Position numbers and translations under genes: made by a program. Positions 8,149 to 16,287 of a stretch of DNA of 38,255 nucleotides are shown here, one piece after another (the stretch's first letter is position 1; the number at the start of each line of letters is the position of its first letter). Under the pieces are notes generated by a model. The model saw only the letters and a list, made by a program, of their open reading frames with translations, ran no database searches and was not told where the DNA came from. The DNA is from DATGMS01 sp040905145 (GTDB taxonomy: Bacteria > Bacteroidota > Bacteroidia > Cytophagales > Cyclobacteriaceae), in contig JBBDSC010000107.1 of the NCBI GenBank assembly GCA_040905145.1, forward strand, positions 1-38,255. Direction: 5' to 3'.

Positions 8149-8537
8149 TGTCAAGATATAAAGTGTTGGTGGATAGTTCTGTTTGGATTGACTATTTGAA
8201 GTCGGATGATATTCCAATGCTTGAGCGCTTAATTGAAGAGGATTTGGTATGTACCAATGATCTTATTTTAACAGAATTGGCACCTGCCTTAATGCATCTT
8301 AAAAGAAATGATGTACTGGAAAGCCTGACTGCCTTTGAAAGGATACCACTAAAGATAGATTGGCAACACATTCAAAAATACCAACTTATGAACCTGCAAA
8401 ATGGTATCAATAAGGTAGGAATACCGGATTTGATAATATTACAACAGGTAATAGATGAAAAAATAGACCTTTTCAGTTTTGATAAACATTTTAAATTGAT
8501 GAAATCATTCCTGAATTTCAAATTGATCCATGGCTGA
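8148..8537 (+). CDS. vapC: VapC-type PIN-domain ribonuclease toxin
   Basis: A 129-residue PIN-domain protein. VapC toxins are Mg2+-dependent RNases that cut tRNA or rRNA and stop growth. All expected acidic residues are present: Asp9 in LVDSSVWIDYL, Glu43 in LTELAPAL, Asp94 in GIPDLIIL and Asp112 in LFSFDKHF. Length is normal, so the toxin appears intact and active. It is coupled to the VapB ATG by a one-base overlap. A second, internally deleted VapC lies at 18467-18691. The specific RNA target cannot be predicted from sequence. Confidence 0.9.
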   Translation: MSRYKVLVDSSVWIDYLKSDDIPMLERLIEEDLVCTNDLILTELAPALMHLKRNDVLESLTAFERIPLKIDWQHIQKYQLMNLQNGINKVGIPDLIILQQVIDEKIDLFSFDKHFKLMKSFLNFKLIHG

Positions 8538-8549
8538 TACCTGTTTAAC

Positions 8550-10733
8550 ATGGGAAAAAACTTACTTCTTTTAGTGGCTTTTGTTTTTATAGGGTTTAAT
8601 TCCCCGCTTTTTGGCCAAAAAATCAACAGTTCTTATCGCTTATATATGCAAAAGGCATCTTCTCCTGTTCAAATCGACGGAAAGATGGATGAACAGGCGT
8701 GGCTGGAAGCGGATGTGGCCGCTGAATTTTATATGATTCTCCCCATTGATACCAGCTATGCCGAGGTATTAACAGATGTCAGGATGACCTATGATGACAA
8801 AAACCTCTATATTTTTGTGAATAATCATCATGGCTTGCCAGGCCCCTATATGGTGGAATCCTTACGGAGGGATTTTTCTTTTACCAAGAATGATAACTTT
8901 CTGTTGTTTATGGATCCTTTTGATGATCAGACAAATGGTTTTTCTTTTGGGGCAAACGCGGCAGGGGCCCAATGGGATGGCATCATGTACAATGGGGGAT
9001 CAGTGGATCTTAGCTGGGATAACAAATGGGTGTCGGCGGTTGAAAATTATGACGATAAATGGACTTTTGAAGCAGCTATTCCTTTTAAATCCATAAGATA
9101 TAAAAAAGGAATTAAAGAATGGGGGATAAATTTTAGCAGAAATGATTTAAAAACCACGGAAAAATCGAGTTGGGCACCTGTGCCCAGACAATTCCCCTCT
9201 GCTTCCCTAGCTTATACTGGTATTTTGGTCTGGGATAACCCGCCCCCATCTGCGGGACCAAATGTATCGTTGATCCCTTATGCATTGGGAGGAATAAACA
9301 AGGATTTTAACAGAGAGAATGGAGAAAGCTTCAAGAGGGAAGTAGGAATAGATGCAAAAGTTGCTCTTGGTTCCTCTTTAAATCTTGATCTGACGGTAAA
9401 TCCTGATTTTTCACAGGTAGAAGTAGACCGGCAGGTTACCAACTTGGACAGATTTGAACTGTTTTTTCCGGAACGCCGGCAATTTTTCCTGGAAAACGGG
9501 GATCTATTTGCCAACTTTGGCTATGAAACGCTCCGGCCTTTTTTCTCCCGCCGTATTGGGCTCTCGGCCCCAATTAACTTTGGGGCAAGACTGAGCGGAA
9601 AAATCAATAAGGACTGGCGGATCAGTGCGATGAACATGCAAACCGGCAAGGTAGACGAAAGTGGGCTTCCCGCTCAAAATTTCAGTGTAGTCGGACTACA
9701 GAAAAGGGTTTTTTCGCGTTCAAATATCAGTGCGATTTTCATTAATAAAGAATCCCTGAATTATACGCCCAGTTCAACTTCCGATGTGCCGGTATATTCA
9801 CAATACAACCGAAACTTGGGATTCGAGTACAATTTGGCTTCATCCAATAACCTTTGGACCGGCAAAGCCATGGTTTTGAAATCATTCAGTCCGAATGATT
9901 CAGAACAAAGCATGGTTCATGCTGCTAATTTGAAATACACCAGTGGAAACCTGAATTGGAACTGGCATCACGAATACGTTTCTGAAAATTATAGGGCAGA
10001 GGTGGGGTATGTTCCACGGACTGGTTATTATAAGATCAACCCCAGTATAGGATACCTGTTCTTCCCCAAAAGCAAACATATCCTTAATCATGGACCTCAG
10101 GTAAGCACCATGCTGTTCTTCAATAAAGACTTACAACAAACTGATAATCTTAGTTTATTCGAATACAACTTCAGGTTTAGAAGCCAAAGCACCTTTACTG
10201 CTTGGGCAGGGCATGATTATATCCATTTGCAACAGGCTTTTGACCCTACCAATTATAGCGGGGATACGCTTGCCACCGGCACCGAGCATCGTTGGTTCGC
10301 CTGGGGGGCAGATTTTGTTTCCAAGCCCCAAAGTTTATTCACTTATGCCTTATCTTCCAGATTTGGGGGCTATTATGCCAACGGCTCCATGATGAATTTT
10401 TCCGGGGAAATGGGGTATAGATTTCAGCCCTATGTAGGAATTTCCATCAACGCCACCTATAATGATCTTCAATTGCCGGAGCAATGGGGCCATCCCACTT
10501 TTTGGCTGGTGGGACCGCGGCTGGATGTCACCTTGACCAATAAGGTCTTTTTCACGGCCTTCGCCCAATACAATGAACAATTGGACAATCTCAATTTGAA
10601 CACCCGCTTCCAGTGGCGGTTTAAACCAGCCTCAGATCTTTTTATTGTGTACACTGATAATTATATTCCTGCCCCCTTTTATGTTCAAAACCGGGCATTG
10701 GTGGTGAAATTCACCTATTGGTGGAGTTTGTAA
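8550..10733 (+). CDS. DUF5916 outer-membrane protein with CBM9-like N-terminal domain
   Basis: A 727-residue exported protein whose signal peptide ends near PLFGQ. The N-terminal part is a carbohydrate-binding family 9-like domain: VQIDGKMDEQAWLEA, then VRMTYDDKNLYIFV and FEAAIPFKSIRY, with WGINFSRND. The rest matches the DUF5916 pattern: DLTVNPDFSQVEVDRQ, the RFELFFPERRQFFLENG motif, and alternating strands that suggest a beta-barrel ending in KFTYWWSL. The role of DUF5916 is unknown; an outer-membrane location is inferred from the strands and aromatic C-terminus. It starts 12 bases after vapC, so it may be read from the toxin transcript, although an older promoter could have been separated from it by insertion of vapBC. 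Confidence 0.85.
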   Translation: MGKNLLLLVAFVFIGFNSPLFGQKINSSYRLYMQKASSPVQIDGKMDEQAWLEADVAAEFYMILPIDTSYAEVLTDVRMTYDDKNLYIFVNNHHGLPGPYMVESLRRDFSFTKNDNFLLFMDPFDDQTNGFSFGANAAGAQWDGIMYNGGSVDLSWDNKWVSAVENYDDKWTFEAAIPFKSIRYKKGIKEWGINFSRNDLKTTEKSSWAPVPRQFPSASLAYTGILVWDNPPPSAGPNVSLIPYALGGINKDFNRENGESFKREVGIDAKVALGSSLNLDLTVNPDFSQVEVDRQVTNLDRFELFFPERRQFFLENGDLFANFGYETLRPFFSRRIGLSAPINFGARLSGKINKDWRISAMNMQTGKVDESGLPAQNFSVVGLQKRVFSRSNISAIFINKESLNYTPSSTSDVPVYSQYNRNLGFEYNLASSNNLWTGKAMVLKSFSPNDSEQSMVHAANLKYTSGNLNWNWHHEYVSENYRAEVGYVPRTGYYKINPSIGYLFFPKSKHILNHGPQVSTMLFFNKDLQQTDNLSLFEYNFRFRSQSTFTAWAGHDYIHLQQAFDPTNYSGDTLATGTEHRWFAWGADFVSKPQSLFTYALSSRFGGYYANGSMMNFSGEMGYRFQPYVGISINATYNDLQLPEQWGHPTFWLVGPRLDVTLTNKVFFTAFAQYNEQLDNLNLNTRFQWRFKPASDLFIVYTDNYIPAPFYVQNRALVVKFTYWWSL

Positions 10734-10929
10734 CGGCACCGGATATTCAACAGCATTTTTGCCGGGTATTCGTGGTAAAATCTGCTTTATAATAACAGTT
10801 GGCAAAATAGCAAGACCGGCTAACTAAAGAAAATTTCCGTAAATTGAAAAAAGCTTGTAGACAAACAATTCAAGAACAGAAAAAGGACTTAAAAATAATT
10901 GAAAAATAGGCGATTGAAAAAAAATGCCC

Positions 10930-11040
10930 AATAATCGAGTGGAAGATCTGAGACATAGGCCCACAGCCCGTTTTTTCTGCGGGGAGTGCGCCTCTCACAC
11001 CACCAAGGCTATGGGATTTTCACCCTTTGGAACGTTCATC
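10930..11040 (-). mobile_element. Possible degenerate group II intron 3' end
   Basis: Read on the minus strand, GGTGGTGTGAGAGG is followed about 60 bases later by CCACTCGATT. This resembles the GGTGGTGTGxGAGG and TACYCGATT signature near the domain V/VI end of many bacterial group II introns, recalled from memory rather than searched. A canonical domain V hairpin is not clear and no reverse transcriptase gene is present, so at most this is a remnant. Confidence 0.25.
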
Positions 11041-11065
11041 TAATTGAACTATATTCACCATTCAA

Positions 11066-11190
11066 ACACCCAGCGGCTATAAATTATAGGGGGGCAGTGG
11101 TTTCCGCAGTTTCGTTCACTTAGTTGCCTTTGGTTTCGGTGGACAGGAAATCCTTCGAAATGCCTTACATTTCATAGCCACAAACCGTTG
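11066..11190. repeat. Structured, possibly dispersed element upstream of orphan gene
   Basis: The segment contains the perfect short palindrome CTATAAATTATAG (11077-11089). The GCGGCTATAAAT near its left end is matched imperfectly, inverted, by ATTTCATAGCCAC near its right end (about 11168-11180), so the whole could fold as a long imperfect hairpin. It has no coding potential and ends about 20 bases before the next ATG. It may be a recombination-site-like or repeat element that travels with accessory genes; this is inference. Confidence 0.3.
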
Positions 11191-11211
11191 TAGCAATTAA
11201 CAAAGACAAAA

Positions 11212-11808
11212 ATGGATGACATAAAAATTGATTCTATTATAACAGTAGTGGCTGATTATAATAAGCAGGCAGTAAATGAAACGGATAGAAAGCTGGATGC
11301 TTTCCTACAAGCTTTTAAAAAAGAGTTTAATTCGGATAACATCTTGATAGAAGCCGAGACAATAACTTGGGCATTGTTTCAGCCTGTCTTATCACTTTAT
11401 GCTAATGGAAATAATAGTTCGGTTATTATTGAACTCTATTCAATTCTGGAGAAATTTATCATTCATATTTTTCCCAAAATAGTTTCAAAAGACAAAAAAG
11501 CCTATTCAGTAGTCCATAACCTGGTAGAACGAAAGAATCTATTAGACATAGCGCCGATTCTTGTTGAGTTGAGGGTTTGGACTTCAACTGATCTTGTAAA
11601 ATTAAAACACTTGGTTAAACTTAGAAATGGTATCGCACAAAAAAATGAGAAACTAATTTCCAAAGCCCTGAATGGTGGAAAAGAGACCCATTATTTAGAT
11701 ATAAATCAAATAGTAGAGAAATTTGATACAATAAGCTACATATTGTTATCTGTCAAACTTTTAGTGAAACTAACTGATATTATGAAAGATGAAAACCTTT
11801 ATAGTTGA
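11212..11808 (+). CDS. Hypothetical helical protein, HEPN-like
   Basis: A 198-residue cytoplasmic protein with no signal peptide and no family I can name with certainty. It is predicted mostly helical. LVKLRNGIAQKNEK resembles the RNxxAH segment of HEPN and DUF4145-like proteins, which often bind or cut RNA in defence and toxin systems, but the histidine position is occupied by Gln, so nuclease activity would be doubtful. Codon use is more A/T-rich than that of flanking metabolic genes. It stands alone, with debris before it and a 125-base gap after it, which suggests a transferred accessory gene. Confidence 0.6.
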   Translation: MDDIKIDSIITVVADYNKQAVNETDRKLDAFLQAFKKEFNSDNILIEAETITWALFQPVLSLYANGNNSSVIIELYSILEKFIIHIFPKIVSKDKKAYSVVHNLVERKNLLDIAPILVELRVWTSTDLVKLKHLVKLRNGIAQKNEKLISKALNGGKETHYLDINQIVEKFDTISYILLSVKLLVKLTDIMKDENLYS

Positions 11809-11933
11809 CACTTTTGGAGCTTAGCCCATTTTAATTACCGATCATCATAAATTTTGCACTTTTACCTTTTAATAAGAATTGTTTTATATTCTTGAATCAT
11901 TACTTTAGCTTTTCGTTTAAATTATAGTGATTT

Positions 11934-14411
11934 ATGATGTTTGGGAAAAAATGGATAGCCACCTTCTATATCTTTGTTCTTATTTTAACTGCTTTTTCTA
12001 CCCAATTGCAGGCGCAATCCTCCTCAAAAATTCATCATGAACTGCTAAAACTAAAGGAAACCAAAAGGATCCTATATATTGCCGCCCATCCGGATGATGA
12101 AAACACCCGTTTGATTGCTTATCTCGGCAATAAGGAACATGCTCAAGTAGCTTATTTATCCCTTACCAGAGGTGATGGGGGACAGAATCTCATAGGTAAG
12201 GAATTGGGATTGGAACTTGGAATGATCCGTACCCAGGAATTGCTAAGGGCCAGGGAAACCGATGGGGGAAGACAATTTTTTACCAGGGCCATAGATTTTG
12301 GCTTCAGTAAAAATCCGACAGAAACCTTAAATAATTGGGATAGGGAAAAACTCCTTTCCGATATCGTTTGGATCATCAGGAACTATCAACCTGATGTGAT
12401 CATCAACCGCTTTAATACTGTTCCGGGAACCACACATGGGCACCACACAACCTCCGCAATTTTGTCCCTAGAGGCATTTAGGGAAGCAGCAAAACCGACT
12501 TCCTTCCCCGAACAATTGTCCCTGGTAAAGCCCTGGAAGACAAAACGTGTTTTTTGGAACGGTTACAATTGGGGAGCACAGTACGAGCCTAAATCGGACA
12601 AGCTTTATCATGCATTTCCAGTAGGGGAGTACAATCCGTTATTGGGTACCACCTATTCCCAAATTGCAGCAGATAGCAGGACGATGCATAAGTCCCAAGG
12701 TTTTGGCGCTACTGCCCAAGTTGGAAAAAGTCAGGATTTTATTGAATTGATAGATGGGGAATCTTTTGAGGAGGATCCCTTTGAAGGAATAGTCAACAGG
12801 TGGACAACCATTGAAAATGGCCCCGCCATGGAAGAGGCCATTGTAAGCGCCTTAGACCAATTCAACTTTTTGGATCCTTCAGCCAACGTGCCTCAATTGT
12901 TGCAGATAAAAACCTTACTTGATGCTTCCGCTTCCAGTGAACCTTGGGTAAAGGAAAAGCAAGTTCAAATAAATGATATTATCATCAGTTCTTTGGGAAT
13001 AGATGCGGAATTCCTGTCCAATAAAGAGCTTTCTTATCCCTCAGAAAAGATCAATACCACCTTGGTTATCAATAATCCTTCTGAAACAGATATCCATGTC
13101 TCCACCTTTACTGTACTGGATAAGGAGATATTCATCAATCAAGCTTTGAAGGATAATGAAGCTTTGAACATGGATATTCCGATTGCATTGCCAGAAGACC
13201 ATCCAATTTCTCAGCCCTATTGGATAGAACAAAGACCTGAAAACAACCTGTACAAGATAGAGGATCAATCCGCTATTGGGCGTGCATTTAATAAGCCATC
13301 CGTCTCAGGAAGAATAAGTTTTTTAGTGGACGACGTTGAAATAAATGTGGATATTCCGCTTAAATACAAGTATAATGATCAGGTAGATGGGGAAACCCAC
13401 CAGCCTTTTACCGTTATACCGGAGATCAGGCTTTCAATAAACAAGGAGAATGTCTTTTTATTAAACGACAAGCCTGAACTGATGGAAGTGGGGGTCAATT
13501 TTGAGGCAGATATTGTGGAAGGTAACTTGATTTTTGAAGGTTTGTCTTCTCAGGATTATATAGAGTTGGGCAAAAAGATAGATCAGAAAAAACAGAAAAT
13601 CACTTACCAAATACAGCTTAATGGAATGACCAATTTGGGCAAAAACGTTATTGCTGTAAAATACAAAACCCATAGCGGTAAAGTGTATGATAGGGGAATG
13701 AAGCAGATCAGCTATAAACATATTCCCAATCTCACCTATTTCCCTCCTTCTGAATTTAACCTCATCAACCTGGAGTTAAACACAAGTCCACAAAAAATCG
13801 GTTATATCCCAGGGGCGGGGGATGATATTCCTGAAGTATTGACCAATCTGGGTTATGAGGTGACCTTATTGGAAAATGGGATGCTCAGTTCCCAAAGGCT
13901 CAGCCAGTTTAACACGGTGATCGTAGGCATCAGGGCCTTTAACACCAATTTAAATCTATCCAATCATATCCAAGAAGTGATGGAATATGTAAAGTCAGGG
14001 GGAAATCTTATCGTCCAATACAATACCAGCTCCCCACTTCTCACCAGGCAATTAGGGCCTTATCCTTTTGAATTATCCCGGAAGAGGGTAGCCGTGGAAG
14101 ATTCTCCGGTGAAAGTGGATTATGGCAGTCATAGGGTATTGACCGAGCCAAATAAAATTGACCAAGGGGATTTTGAAGGTTGGGTACAAGAACGTGGATT
14201 GTATTTTCCGGGTGATTGGGACGTTGACTATGTTACCCCTTTTACCATGCGGGATCCTGATGAGACCGGAAGTCAAGGCTCCCTTTTGCTGGCTGATTAT
14301 GGCCAAGGTACTTATTCCTATTCCGGGATTTCCTGGTTCAGGCTGCTCCCTGCAGGAGTACCTGGGGCCATCAAGATTTTTGTTAATTTAATAGAACAAG
14401 CGGATGAGTGA
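11934..14411 (+). CDS. Long PIG-L (LmbE) family deacetylase with C-terminal amidotransferase-like domain
   Basis: A secreted 825-residue protein whose signal peptide ends near LQAQ (residue 28). The PIG-L/LmbE zinc deacetylase domain follows: metal motif AHPDDE at 51-56, the TRGDGGQN loop near 78-85, and the second metal site in THGHHTTSA (about 168-174). PIG-L enzymes remove acetyl groups from N-acetylglucosamine-type substrates. A middle region (about 340-610) looks like beta-sandwich modules. The C-terminal part (GYIPGAGDDIPEVLTNLGY, VIVGIRAFNT, YVKSGGNLIVQYNT) has the Rossmann-like pattern of ThuA/class I amidotransferase-like domains; no catalytic residues are claimed there. It starts an operon with a small membrane protein, a symporter and a TonB receptor. 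TACTTTAG about 30 bases upstream is a one-mismatch -7 element. Confidence 0.85.
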   Translation: MMFGKKWIATFYIFVLILTAFSTQLQAQSSSKIHHELLKLKETKRILYIAAHPDDENTRLIAYLGNKEHAQVAYLSLTRGDGGQNLIGKELGLELGMIRTQELLRARETDGGRQFFTRAIDFGFSKNPTETLNNWDREKLLSDIVWIIRNYQPDVIINRFNTVPGTTHGHHTTSAILSLEAFREAAKPTSFPEQLSLVKPWKTKRVFWNGYNWGAQYEPKSDKLYHAFPVGEYNPLLGTTYSQIAADSRTMHKSQGFGATAQVGKSQDFIELIDGESFEEDPFEGIVNRWTTIENGPAMEEAIVSALDQFNFLDPSANVPQLLQIKTLLDASASSEPWVKEKQVQINDIIISSLGIDAEFLSNKELSYPSEKINTTLVINNPSETDIHVSTFTVLDKEIFINQALKDNEALNMDIPIALPEDHPISQPYWIEQRPENNLYKIEDQSAIGRAFNKPSVSGRISFLVDDVEINVDIPLKYKYNDQVDGETHQPFTVIPEIRLSINKENVFLLNDKPELMEVGVNFEADIVEGNLIFEGLSSQDYIELGKKIDQKKQKITYQIQLNGMTNLGKNVIAVKYKTHSGKVYDRGMKQISYKHIPNLTYFPPSEFNLINLELNTSPQKIGYIPGAGDDIPEVLTNLGYEVTLLENGMLSSQRLSQFNTVIVGIRAFNTNLNLSNHIQEVMEYVKSGGNLIVQYNTSSPLLTRQLGPYPFELSRKRVAVEDSPVKVDYGSHRVLTEPNKIDQGDFEGWVQERGLYFPGDWDVDYVTPFTMRDPDETGSQGSLLLADYGQGTYSYSGISWFRLLPAGVPGAIKIFVNLIEQADE

Positions 14412-14508
14412 TAAAAAATTTAACTGGAAGAGACTTTATGTCCTGTTATTACTTGTTTTGGCCCTGTTGGTTTTTTTATTTTATCGATTAGCCCAACATT
14501 ACTCATGA
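14404..14508 (+). CDS. 34-residue single-helix membrane protein in the deacetylase-symporter operon
   Basis: The frame starts ATG AGT GAT AAA inside the last codons of the deacetylase gene (8-base overlap) and ends TGA, overlapping the symporter ATG as ATGA. The product has a basic N-terminus (MSDKKFNWKR), an 18-residue hydrophobic helix of Leu/Val/Ala/Phe (about 11-28) and a short tail (YRLAQHYS), consistent with one membrane span. Overlaps at both ends argue strongly that it is translated, since a random frame would rarely link two genes this way. It may be a symporter subunit, comparable in size only to known small transporter partners. I recognise no family. Confidence 0.68.
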   Translation: MSDKKFNWKRLYVLLLLVLALLVFLFYRLAQHYS

Positions 14509-16220
14509 GCGCTATTGATTGGGTCATATTATTTGGGACGCTTTTGGTCATTGTAGGATATGGTGTCTACAAGACACTTGGGCCCAAAGATATGGATAGC
14601 TATCTCAGGGGAAACAATGAGATGAACTGGTGGACAATTGGCTTATCTATTATGGCTACCCAAGCCTCTGCCATTACTTTTTTGAGTACACCAGGACAGG
14701 CATACGCAGATGGGATGGGTTTTATACAGTTTTACTTTGGGCTTCCCATTGCCATGATCATTTTGTCCGTCACTTTTCTTCCCATTTATTACAAATTAAA
14801 AGTTTACACGGCTTATGAGTTTTTAGAGGGAAGGTTTGATCTGAAAACCAGATCGCTGGCCGCATTACTGTTTTTGGTGCAAAGAGGATTGTCGGCGGGC
14901 ATCACCATTTTTGCCCCATCCATTATTTTATCCACACTGTTAGGGTGGAACCTCACCGTTACGAATATATTTATAGGGGTTTTGGTCATCATTTATACCG
15001 TCTCCGGAGGGACCAAAGCAGTATCCATTACCCATAGACATCAAATGGCTGTAATGATGGGAGGGATGATCCTTGCCGGAATCCTGATCATCGACATGCT
15101 TCCTATAAAGTTTACAGAAGCATTGCATGTGGCCGGGAAAATGGACAAACTGAACATTGTAGATTTTGATTTTGACCTTTCCGATCGCTATAATTTCTGG
15201 TCCGGAATTACCGGGGCTCTGTTCCTTTTTCTTTCCTATTTCGGGACGGATCAATCTCAGGTTCAGCGTTACTTAACAGGAAAGTCCTTGAAAGAAAGCA
15301 GGATGGGCCTGATCATGAATGGTTTTTTAAAAGTACCCATGCAATTTGTAATCCTTTTTATTGGGGTAATGGTCTTTGTTTTTTATCAGTTTTACCAACC
15401 TCCTATCTACTTCAATACTGTGGCCACGGAAAAACTGGAGAACAGTGAATACCAAAAGGATTTTTTTGACCTGGAGGAAAAGTATACCGCAGGATTTGAA
15501 GCCAAAAACCAGGATATTGTTTCCCTTTTGGATGCCATCAAAGAAGATGATGCCACCAAAATAGAAGCTATAAAAAGTCAAATACAATTAAAAGAAGAGG
15601 ATCAGGAGCTGATACGGGATGAAGTCAAAAGTCTTATTGTCAAAAATGATCCATTGGCCGAAACCCGGGATACGGATTATGTGTTTATGCGATTCGTGAT
15701 GGATTACCTGCCCAAAGGGGTCATCGGAATATTGTTTGCTGTTATTTTCAGTGCGGCCATGTCCTCCACCGCCTCGGAGTTAAATGCCCTGGCTTCTACC
15801 ACTACCGTGGATTTGTATAAAAGATCCATAAAAAAGGAAGAAAGTTCCAGACACTATATGATGTCCTCCAAATGGTTTACGGCGCTTTGGGGGATTTTTG
15901 CTATCCTATTTGCAACCTATGCCACCCTTTTTGAAAACCTGATCCAAGCGGTTAATTTACTGGGTTCCCTGTTCTATGGTACCATCCTTGGAATTTTCCT
16001 AGTGGGATTTTATATGAAGTGGATCAAGGGGAATGCTGTTTTTATAGCTGCCCTTTTAACAGAAGTATTGATCCTTGTCATTCATTGGAAAAATGGAAGT
16101 GAACTTTTTGGGATATCCATCGACATTGGTTACTTATGGTACAATGCGATTGGCTGTCTGGTGGTCATGGCTTTGGCTGCTTTATTGCAATTGTTCCAGA
16201 AGCCTAATCCAGCCACGTAA
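14505..16220 (+). CDS. Sodium:solute symporter (SSS family)
   Basis: A 571-residue inner-membrane transporter of the SSS family, which couples Na+ entry to uptake of sugars, amino acids or other organic solutes. Family marks are the first helix (IDWVILFGTLLVIVGYGVY), SYLRGNNEMNWWTIGLSIMATQASAITFLSTPGQAYADG, one pattern split here only for description, FFSYFGTDQSQVQRYLTGKS-like text near residues 245-265, and FSAAMSSTASELNALAS near 415-430. A charged loop of roughly 90 residues (about 300-390, rich in Glu, Lys and Asp) interrupts the hydrophobic core and may be a soluble insert. Its start overlaps the small membrane protein stop. With the deacetylase and TonB receptor it forms an uptake route across both membranes; the solute is unknown but may be an amino sugar or its conjugate. 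Confidence 0.92.
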   Translation: MSAIDWVILFGTLLVIVGYGVYKTLGPKDMDSYLRGNNEMNWWTIGLSIMATQASAITFLSTPGQAYADGMGFIQFYFGLPIAMIILSVTFLPIYYKLKVYTAYEFLEGRFDLKTRSLAALLFLVQRGLSAGITIFAPSIILSTLLGWNLTVTNIFIGVLVIIYTVSGGTKAVSITHRHQMAVMMGGMILAGILIIDMLPIKFTEALHVAGKMDKLNIVDFDFDLSDRYNFWSGITGALFLFLSYFGTDQSQVQRYLTGKSLKESRMGLIMNGFLKVPMQFVILFIGVMVFVFYQFYQPPIYFNTVATEKLENSEYQKDFFDLEEKYTAGFEAKNQDIVSLLDAIKEDDATKIEAIKSQIQLKEEDQELIRDEVKSLIVKNDPLAETRDTDYVFMRFVMDYLPKGVIGILFAVIFSAAMSSTASELNALASTTTVDLYKRSIKKEESSRHYMMSSKWFTALWGIFAILFATYATLFENLIQAVNLLGSLFYGTILGIFLVGFYMKWIKGNAVFIAALLTEVLILVIHWKNGSELFGISIDIGYLWYNAIGCLVVMALAALLQLFQKPNPAT

Positions 16221-16223
16221 GGT

Positions 16224-16284
16224 GGTTTTGGTATGTTGTATATGGTATTTAGTACTTGGTGTTTTGTATAATTAATCAATATAA
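16224..16284. repeat. Degenerate 7-bp-period array (region B)
   Basis: Between the symporter and the TonB receptor, GTA starts at 16231, 16238, 16245, 16252 and 16266, with GTG at the intervening 16259: exact 7-base spacing over six units. Read on the minus strand it resembles region A, with which it shares a 12-mer. No coding potential is visible. Confidence 0.7.
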
Positions 16285-16287
16285 ACC

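Larger units (their letters stand above)
10734..11211. other. 478-base gap with mobile-element-like debris
   Basis: There is no complete gene here. On the plus strand an open stretch without ATG (10811-10909) encodes a lysine-rich peptide (LTKENFRKLKKACRQ and onwards) that looks coding but unassignable. A minus-strand segment resembles a group II intron 3' end (10930-11040). A structured element (11066-11190) follows just before the HEPN-like gene. Local composition is patchy, with runs richer in G and C than the neighbouring genes. Confidence 0.5.

Noticed and set aside
10811..10909. Lysine-rich open stretch as a gene
   Set aside because: It has only 32 codons, no start codon and no family; it is mentioned only within the debris region.
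10924..11043. 39-codon plus-strand frame starting MPNNRVEDLR
   Set aside because: It lies over the intron-like minus-strand segment and its composition fits a chance translation of structured sequence.
11066..11200. Integron attC site
   Set aside because: Clear GTTRRRY and RYYYAAC core sites are not present at both ends, and no integrase gene is in view.
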